A program made the position numbers and the translations under genes. A DNA stretch of 9,142 bases, taken from an uncultured Prevotella sp. (GTDB lineage: Bacteria > Bacteroidota > Bacteroidia > Bacteroidales > Bacteroidaceae). A model generated the notes under the pieces. The model was given only the letters and a program-made list of their open reading frames with translations. It was not told the origin of the DNA and did not search any database. The stretch spans positions 1-9,142 of the forward strand of contig CAKPZC010000075.1 of the NCBI GenBank assembly GCA_934203355.1. The letters run 5' to 3'. Of the stretch, positions 5,150 through 9,142 are shown piece by piece. The number at the start of each line of letters is the position of its first letter. Positions within the stretch are counted from its first letter, which is position 1.

Positions 5150-5755
5150 AATCTCGTTTCCCTTTATTCCCAATGCGTTCATCAGCGAGTAGCCGAGGAT
5201 TTCCTGTTTGAAGTTTCCCCCTTCGAGTGGTTGCATTGCAAACATCGTCACTCGTTTCTCCTCGTCGTCGATGTCGCGCAGTGCGTGTCGCAGTGCGTCC
5301 CAGAGAGGTGCGTGTTCGGCGTTGGGCACTGCCATGACCCTGTGTACATCCTTATGGTTGACCACCGTCTTGAGAACGTCGAGGAAGAAGTCGTCGTGTT
5401 TCACCACCTCCTCCACGGGATAAGAGCTGATGATGAACTCGCCGAGATGGTCCTTGAATGCTTGCGCATTGAGGTCGGTGGCATAGCATCCCGGGTTGAA
5501 GTTGTCGAGTTGTTTTTTATCCTTCGAGTGAATGAATATCACCTGCGTCTCGCCCTCGCTGTCGCGGCTCTCGCGCATACCCCCGTCGAGGGCTATGCAG
5601 TCGATCCATCGTGCGGTGTCGGCCTTCTGTATGCGTCGTCCGAGCATGCGTTCGAAGTTGACGATGAGGTTGAAAGCCACAGAGTCGACATAGTCGCCGT
5701 CGACGAGAATCACGTTGCGGCTCCATTTAGAGTTGTTGAATTCCTGTATGTCCAT
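5147..5755 (-). CDS. Bacteroidetes-specific protein of unknown function
   Basis: This 202-residue soluble protein has no signal peptide or membrane segment. It begins MDIQEFNNSKWSRNVILVDGDYVDSVAFNLIVNFERMLGR. The VILVDGDYVD strand-loop followed by a helix suggests an alpha/beta fold with acidic residues at the end of a strand. A second such place is RVMAVPNAEHAPLWDALRHAL near residue 140. I recall this as a Bacteroidales family of unknown function (DUF6621, unverified). It is the last gene of the coaD-ybeY unit, 38 bp after ybeY, so a link with CoA or rRNA metabolism is possible only by context. The stop codon lies inside the first unit of the heptamer array. Confidence 0.8.
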   Translation of the reverse strand: MDIQEFNNSKWSRNVILVDGDYVDSVAFNLIVNFERMLGRRIQKADTARWIDCIALDGGMRESRDSEGETQVIFIHSKDKKQLDNFNPGCYATDLNAQAFKDHLGEFIISSYPVEEVVKHDDFFLDVLKTVVNHKDVHRVMAVPNAEHAPLWDALRHALRDIDDEEKRVTMFAMQPLEGGNFKQEILGYSLMNALGIKGNEI

Positions 5756-5793
5756 TACTTATTGTTCTGTGAGAGTATGGTTTGAGTGTTAGT

Positions 5794-6207
5794 TTATGGG
5801 TGCATGGCGAGAGCCTTATTCTCGGCAGCCTCCATTATCTCGCGTTCGCCTGGTCCCTTGTCGTTGATGCCGCAAAGGTGTAGAATGCCGTGTATGATGA
5901 CCCGTCGCAGTTCGTCGTCGTATTCCTTGCCGAATAGTTCGGCGTTGGAACGCACGGTGTCGAGCGATATTACAATGTCGCCGCTCACGATTCCCGGTTC
6001 GTCGTAGTCGAACGTTATGACATCGGTGTAGTAGTCGTGGCCCAGATACTCGTTGTTGACTTCAAGAATCTTCTCGTCGTCGACAAACATATAGCCAATC
6101 TCTCCCACCTTCAGTCCGTAGGAGGCAGCAACGGCGCGTATCCATGCAGATGTTTCGCGCTTCTTTATCTTCGGCATTTTCACGCCGTCAACGTTGTATG
6201 TAATCAT
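5794..6207 (-). CDS. ybeY: Endoribonuclease YbeY (rRNA maturation)
   Basis: This 137-residue YbeY/UPF0054 metalloprotein acts in 16S rRNA 3'-end maturation and ribosome quality control. The family signatures are TDVITFDY (residues 61-68) and HGILHLCGIND (106-116). The canonical motif is HGxLHLxGyDH with three zinc-binding histidines. Here H106 and H110 are present, but the third position is Asp116 followed by Lys117. From memory the same ...GYKDK pattern is usual in Bacteroidetes, so this is probably a lineage form and not a defect. The protein is a little shorter than the E. coli homologue (155). It starts 19 bp after the coaD stop, which indicates co-transcription from the coaD promoter. 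Confidence 0.93.
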   Translation of the reverse strand: MITYNVDGVKMPKIKKRETSAWIRAVAASYGLKVGEIGYMFVDDEKILEVNNEYLGHDYYTDVITFDYDEPGIVSGDIVISLDTVRSNAELFGKEYDDELRRVIIHGILHLCGINDKGPGEREIMEAAENKALAMHP

Positions 6208-6226
6208 TGTCTGAGAGTTTTATGTA

Positions 6227-6688
6227 TTAAAGTTGAGTGTTGTCCGTTTGGGGCATGAATTCGGAGCAGTCGCGTCCGAAATGCGTCAGTTCGCGCACCA
6301 CTGTCGACGATATGCTGTCCATGCCCGGCTCGGCATACAGAAGCACAGTCTCGACACCGGTGAGCCGTCGGTTGATGTCGGCTTGCTCGCGTTCGAACTC
6401 GAAGTCCTTGACCGAGCGCACTCCCTTCACAATGAATCTTGCTCCGCATCGTTGTGCAAAGTCGACAGTGAGGTCGGAGTATTGCTCCACGCTGATGCGC
6501 TCGTCGCCGTAGTAGAGTTGCCTAATAGCCTCGACGCGTTGCTCGGCTGTGAGCATATAGCGTTTGTGCTCGTTGACCCCCACCCCGATGACAAGACGGT
6601 CGAAGAGTTGTACGGCTCGCCTTACCACAGAGTCGTGCCCAATGGTGAAGGGGTCGAATGATCCTACGAAAATACCTGTTTTCTGCAT
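6227..6688 (-). CDS. coaD: Pantetheine-phosphate adenylyltransferase
   Basis: This 153-residue cytoplasmic enzyme performs the penultimate step of coenzyme A synthesis, transferring AMP from ATP to 4'-phosphopantetheine to give dephospho-CoA. The nucleotidyltransferase motif GSFDPFTIGH is at residues 9-18 (the TxGH form of HxGH). The KGVRSVKDFEFE segment near 89-100 corresponds to the conserved RGLRxxxDFEYE, and ISSTVVREL near 125-133 corresponds to the ISSTxVRE motif. Length is close to the usual 159-165. The start MQKTGIFVGSFDP puts the motif at the normal distance from the N-terminus. It is the first gene of a three-gene unit with ybeY and the unknown gene. A TACTTTTG -7 box is 33-40 bp upstream. 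Confidence 0.96.
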   Translation of the reverse strand: MQKTGIFVGSFDPFTIGHDSVVRRAVQLFDRLVIGVGVNEHKRYMLTAEQRVEAIRQLYYGDERISVEQYSDLTVDFAQRCGARFIVKGVRSVKDFEFEREQADINRRLTGVETVLLYAEPGMDSISSTVVRELTHFGRDCSEFMPQTDNTQL

Positions 6689-6720
6689 CGTGTTGTAAGT
6701 TGTTACTTTATATATATATG

Positions 6721-6728
6721 CAAAAGTA
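6721..6728 (-). promoter_or_regulatory. -7 box of the coaD operon promoter (TACTTTTG)
   Basis: On the minus strand the bases read TACTTTTG, a match to TAnnTTTG, with transcription expected near 6714 and a leader of about 26 nt. The region 19-22 bp upstream has no clear TTTG, so the -33 box is weak. Surroundings are very AT-rich. Confidence 0.5.
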
Positions 6729-6799
6729 ACATTTTTATTTTAAATAGTCCCACACATTATTTAAATAAAACACAACATGATTTAAATAACTTTTGTTTC

Positions 6800-6816
6800 G
6801 CATGTCTTTGACATGC
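6800..6816. other. Perfect 7-bp hairpin with TTT loop
   Basis: GCATGTC-TTT-GACATGC lies between the recombinase gene's 3' end and the coaD promoter, directly beside the octamer repeats. No long T-run follows on the minus strand (GAAACAAAAG), so it is a poor intrinsic terminator. Its 7+3+7 geometry is the same as the hairpins inside the heptamer arrays. Confidence 0.6.
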
Positions 6817-6825
6817 CATCCTCCT

Positions 6826-6878
6826 CGTCAACTAGTATCTCGTCAACTCGTCAACTTGTCCATTGTCAACTCATCAAC
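6826..6878. repeat. Octamer repeat tract at the 3' end of the recombinase gene
   Basis: CGTCAACT-type units (TCGTCAAC, TTGTCCAT, TGTCAAC, TCATCAAC) run in imperfect 8-bp register and stop 5 bp from the recombinase stop codon (6883-6885). The same octamer forms the larger array at 7991-8340 on the other side of the gene. Confidence 0.8.
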
Positions 6879-6882
6879 AGTT

Positions 6883-7896
6883 TCATTCTCCTTCGAGCAG
6901 GCTGATGACCTGGTCGTTGGCATCGTGCAAGGTGTCGGTGTCAAACTCCTTCAGATATATTTGTGTTGTGCGTTCGGAGTGGTGTCCCATGCACTTGCAG
7001 ATAGTCTCCATAGGCACGCCCGCCAGTCGGGCCATGCTTGCCCACGAGTGGCGTGCCATATACATTGTGAGGTTGTCGATATTGGTTTTGCGTGCTATCT
7101 TTTTCAGTGTGCGGTTGATGCGGTATTGTTGTGTTCGGAACTGTGCTCGTTCAGTGCCGTCGTTGTGGCTGATTATGGGCAGAGCATAGTGAGGGTTGTG
7201 AGGTGTGTTGCGTCTGAAAATAGAGTCGGTTTGCGGTGTGCGTCTTATTGTGAGTTGTTGTCCAGTCTTGCGTCGTGTGTAAACAATATACTTTTCGCCG
7301 ATAGAGCCGCTTGGCAAGAAGGCGAGGTCGACGAGAGCCATGCCCCTGGTGTAGAGACTCAGGAAGAAGAGGTCGAGTGCGAACCGCTCCGCTTCGTTCT
7401 CGGCGGCGTATGCCTTTAGTCGTCTTAGCAGTTCGGGCGGCAATGCCCGTTTGCGTGTCTTGGCATGTCCGGTGTAGACATTGGCAAAGGGTTGGCGGTC
7501 GATGGCGAGGTGTTGGTTGACAGCTCGGTGATAGGTGGCGCGCAGTATGCGCATATAGAACGACGAGGTGTTTGGCGCCACGTTGTTGGCGAGCAACCAG
7601 TCCTCGTATGCCTCCATCAGTGGGGCGTCGATGTTGTTGATGCAGATGTCTTCTTGATTACGGAAGCGTTGGAAAGAGTTGAGAGCACTGCGATAGGTCT
7701 CCGATGTGCGTAGTTTGCCGTTGTTGTGGAGTTTGGTGATGATTTTCTTCATGAAGTTGAAGAACGACGTGGCAGGCGGTTGTCCCATAGAAGTCAGTAA
7801 GTCCTTGTCGCTGATGTTTATCACAATATTGTCGCCATTGACAATGGCGCGGTCCAAGGAAATCCTGAAAATAAAGTTTGTCATAAAATTTAGCAT
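6883..7896 (-). CDS. Tyrosine recombinase (phage integrase family)
   Basis: This 337-residue site-specific recombinase has an N-terminal SAM-like core-binding domain (about residues 45-130; TYRSALNSFQRF, LMEAYEDWLLANNVAPNTSSFYMRILRATYHRAV) and a C-terminal catalytic domain. Visible active-site residues are Arg184 (LYTRGMALVDL), Lys210 (YTRRKTGQ), Arg282 (YMARHSWA), His305 (CMGHHS) and the nucleophile Tyr314 (TTQIYLKEF). The histidine of the usual HxxR is Tyr279, a substitution I recall as common in Bacteroidetes recombinases. The arm-binding domain found in conjugative-element integrases appears to be missing or reduced, which suits an invertase-like or small-element enzyme. The start could also be the ATG at 7884. 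No phage, conjugation or cargo genes are next to it and no tRNA is in the window. Octamer repeats of the same family lie at both ends. Confidence 0.93.
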   Translation of the reverse strand: MLNFMTNFIFRISLDRAIVNGDNIVINISDKDLLTSMGQPPATSFFNFMKKIITKLHNNGKLRTSETYRSALNSFQRFRNQEDICINNIDAPLMEAYEDWLLANNVAPNTSSFYMRILRATYHRAVNQHLAIDRQPFANVYTGHAKTRKRALPPELLRRLKAYAAENEAERFALDLFFLSLYTRGMALVDLAFLPSGSIGEKYIVYTRRKTGQQLTIRRTPQTDSIFRRNTPHNPHYALPIISHNDGTERAQFRTQQYRINRTLKKIARKTNIDNLTMYMARHSWASMARLAGVPMETICKCMGHHSERTTQIYLKEFDTDTLHDANDQVISLLEGE

Positions 7897-7990
7897 TAAC
7901 TGATGTTTTGTGTATATAAATAATTAGATTTCAAACATCTGCTAAATTAAGAACAAATAATCTTATGGGAGAATATTTGTGAGGGAAAAG

Positions 7991-8170
7991 TTGATTTATA
8001 AGTTGACAAGTAGACGAGTTGACAAGCTGATAGACAAGCTGATTTATAAGTTGACGAGTTGACAAGTAGACGAGTTGACAAGCTGATAGACAAGCTGATT
8101 TATAAGTTGACGAGTAGACAAGTAGACGAGTTGACAAGCTGATAGACAAGCTGATTGATAAGTTGACAAG
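7991..8170. repeat. Higher-order octamer array, left arm
   Basis: The array is built of 8-bp units: GTTGACAA, GTAGACGA, GTTGACAA, GCTGATAG, ACAAGCTG, ATTTATAA and so on. The marker GATTTATAAG recurs at 7993, 8041 and 8097, with GATTGATAAG at 8153, giving higher-order periods of 48, 56 and 56 bp, which are exactly 6, 7 and 7 octamers. The second and third units are nearly identical, so recent whole-unit duplication is likely. Confidence 0.9.
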
Positions 8171-8190
8171 GTGCAAGTCGACAGGATATA

Positions 8191-8340
8191 GCTCGTCTAC
8201 TTGTCTACTCTACAACTTATAAATCAACTCTTCAACTTATAAATCAACTCTTCAACTTATAAATCAATCAGCTCGTCAACTTGTCAACTCGTCAACTCGT
8301 CAACTTATAAATCAATCAGCTTGTCAACTCGTCAACTTAA
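8191..8340. repeat. Higher-order octamer array, right arm, inverted
   Basis: These are the same sequence words as the left arm but on the opposite strand: CTCGTCAAC, CTTGTCAAC and CTTATAAATC (inverse of GATTTATAAG). CTTATAAATC is at 8216, 8236, 8256 and 8304, so there is a 20-bp tandem unit (AACTTATAAATCAACTCTTC) repeated about three times, then a 48-bp step. The centre between the arms includes the palindrome GTCGAC (8178-8183). The array stops 5 bp from the S46 peptidase stop codon. Confidence 0.9.
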
Positions 8341-8345
8341 AAAAA

Positions 8346-9142
8346 TTACTTCACTCCCAGCTCCTTGAGCAGTCGGTCGGCATGTCCCCACTTGTCCATA
8401 AGGAAGAGCACGTAGCGGATGTCCACGCCGATGCAGCGAGCCAGACGCTTGTCGAACCAGATGTCGCTTGAGAGAGAGTCCCAGTTACCGTCGAAGGCAA
8501 GACCGATGAGGTTGCCCTTGCCGTCGAACATCGGTGAGCCAGAGTTGCCGCCAGTGATGTCGTTGTTGGTGAGGAAGCAGAGCTGCATCTTACCGGTTGT
8601 CTTGTCGGTGTACTTGCCGAAGTCGTTGGAAGAGAGGAGTTGCTTCATGATAGGCTCTGCCTGGTAGTCGATGGTGCCCTTCTCGCCCGACTCCATCTTG
8701 CGCACGATAGAAGAGGCATCGGTGTAGTAGCCCGAAGGATTGCCAGCGAGCAGATAGCCGCCCACCTGTCCGTAGGAGAGACGCATAGTGAAGTTGGCGT
8801 CAGAGTAGTGGGGCAATTCCTGCTCCATGCGCACCTTGGCGTCGCAGAGATAACGCTCCTGAGCCTCGATGTCCTCGCGGAGCTCTGCCAGCTGGTGTCC
8901 ACACTTGTTCATAAGTTCACTAATCTGCTTGCCATACTGATAGCCAGGGTCCTTGGCGAGAGCCTTCTCGTTGAGAGAGATTTTCTTGCCCGACTTCATC
9001 ACAATCGAAGTGGCATAGAGCCAGTCGACATACTTATGAGAGTCGCCGCCAAACTTCTCCTCGATGGTCTTGTAGAAAGCGGGGAGCTGGTCGGCAGGCA
9101 CATACTTGCGGAAGTTGTCGATGAGCACAGCCTGCACGTCCT
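8346..9142 (-). CDS. S46 dipeptidyl-peptidase (DPP7/DPP11 family), C-terminal part
   Basis: The fragment holds about 265 C-terminal residues of a protein that normally has about 700; the N-terminus, signal peptide, and catalytic His and Asp are outside the window. The nucleophile region TNNDITGGNSGSPMFDGKGNLIGLAFDGNWD is present, with the catalytic Ser codon at 8541-8543. S46 enzymes are periplasmic or surface serine exopeptidases that release dipeptides from peptides, feeding amino-acid fermentation in Bacteroidales. The residue 18 positions after the Ser is Gly (FDGNW). In the Porphyromonas enzymes I recall Gly673 in DPP7 (hydrophobic P1) and Arg673 in DPP11 (Asp/Glu P1), so this copy looks DPP7-like. 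The C-terminus (...HADRLLKELGVK) is normal for the family. It is intact as far as visible; the repeat array begins 5 bp after the stop. Confidence 0.95.
   Translation of the reverse strand, partial: DVQAVLIDNFRKYVPADQLPAFYKTIEEKFGGDSHKYVDWLYATSIVMKSGKKISLNEKALAKDPGYQYGKQISELMNKCGHQLAELREDIEAQERYLCDAKVRMEQELPHYSDANFTMRLSYGQVGGYLLAGNPSGYYTDASSIVRKMESGEKGTIDYQAEPIMKQLLSSNDFGKYTDKTTGKMQLCFLTNNDITGGNSGSPMFDGKGNLIGLAFDGNWDSLSSDIWFDKRLARCIGVDIRYVLFLMDKWGHADRLLKELGVK

Larger units (their letters stand above)
7897..8345. other. Gene-free region dominated by octamer repeats
   Basis: Of these 449 bases, 7897-7990 is unique AT-rich leader of the recombinase gene, in which I see no TAnnTTTG box. 7991-8340 is the octamer array. 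No gene is supported: the open frame across part of it translates repeats into a low-complexity Leu/Ser/Gln/Tyr chain. Confidence 0.85.

Noticed and set aside
5045..5785. 246-codon plus-strand frame opposite the unknown gene
   Set aside because: It starts inside the repeat array and is antisense to a minus-strand gene that has good coding character and operon context.
6883..7896. Prophage or integrative conjugative element marked by the recombinase
   Set aside because: No structural, replication, transfer or cargo genes and no tRNA attachment site are in the window; neighbours on both sides are ordinary chromosomal genes.
7931..8176. Open frame over the octamer array
   Set aside because: Low-complexity Leu/Ser/Gln/Tyr output of tandem DNA; no start context and no protein character.
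7991..8340. CRISPR array
   Set aside because: Units are 8 bp with no unique spacers of constant length and no cas genes nearby; the 48/56-bp super-units are themselves made of the same octamers.

Overview
The window looks like a chromosomal segment from a Bacteroidales bacterium, most like a Prevotella or Bacteroides relative. Protein content supports this: a Bacteroidetes-type ATP-dependent PEP carboxykinase N-terminus, a carboxy(nor)spermidine dehydrogenase-like enzyme, a Bacteroidetes-only coaD-ybeY neighbour, an S46 dipeptidyl-peptidase, a four-helix-bundle (23S IVS-type) protein and a Bacteroidetes-style tyrosine recombinase. Promoters fit too: TAnnTTTG -7 boxes, with TTTG 19 bp upstream at rpmH, lie in front of several genes, and Shine-Dalgarno sequences are absent or weak. 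The core genes are ordinary; the unusual part is between them.

Layout. 1-72: start of pckA (minus, leaves the window). 73-435: divergent regulatory region. 436-1092: upp (plus). 1235-1390: rpmH (plus) with its own promoter and a strong terminator. From about 1500 onward everything is on the minus strand: recA (1641-2663), a four-helix-bundle protein (2779-3150), a saccharopine/carboxynorspermidine dehydrogenase family enzyme (3318-4544), a compact coaD-ybeY-unknown operon (6688 down to 5147), a lone tyrosine recombinase (6883-7896), and the C-terminal third of an S46 dipeptidyl-peptidase (8346-9142, leaves the window).

The intergenic DNA holds several families of short tandem repeats. A 7-bp repeat (TGTTGAA/TGTTGAG and variants) occurs at 2671-2778, 3287-3300 and 5059-5149. 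It is interrupted by a short perfect hairpin with a 3-nt loop, and two of these copies show a compensatory base-pair change. An 8-bp repeat (GTTGACAA/GTTGACGA) lies on both sides of the recombinase gene (6826-6878 and 7991-8340); the right-hand block is organised into 48- and 56-bp higher-order units and then turns into an inverted version of itself. 15-bp repeats occur at 3232-3276 and 4966-5015. A separate cluster of GC-rich palindromes lies at 4666-4862. In five of the six complete or partial minus-strand transcription units whose ends are visible, the repeat array begins at or within a few bases of the last stop codon, whereas the gaps inside the coaD operon have none. I think this hairpin-plus-heptad element and its placement at gene ends is the most interesting thing here; its function is unknown to me.

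The genes do not form one pathway. They cover gluconeogenesis (pckA), pyrimidine salvage (upp), translation and rRNA maturation (rpmH, ybeY), recombination (recA), polyamine synthesis, CoA synthesis (coaD), and peptide utilisation (S46).
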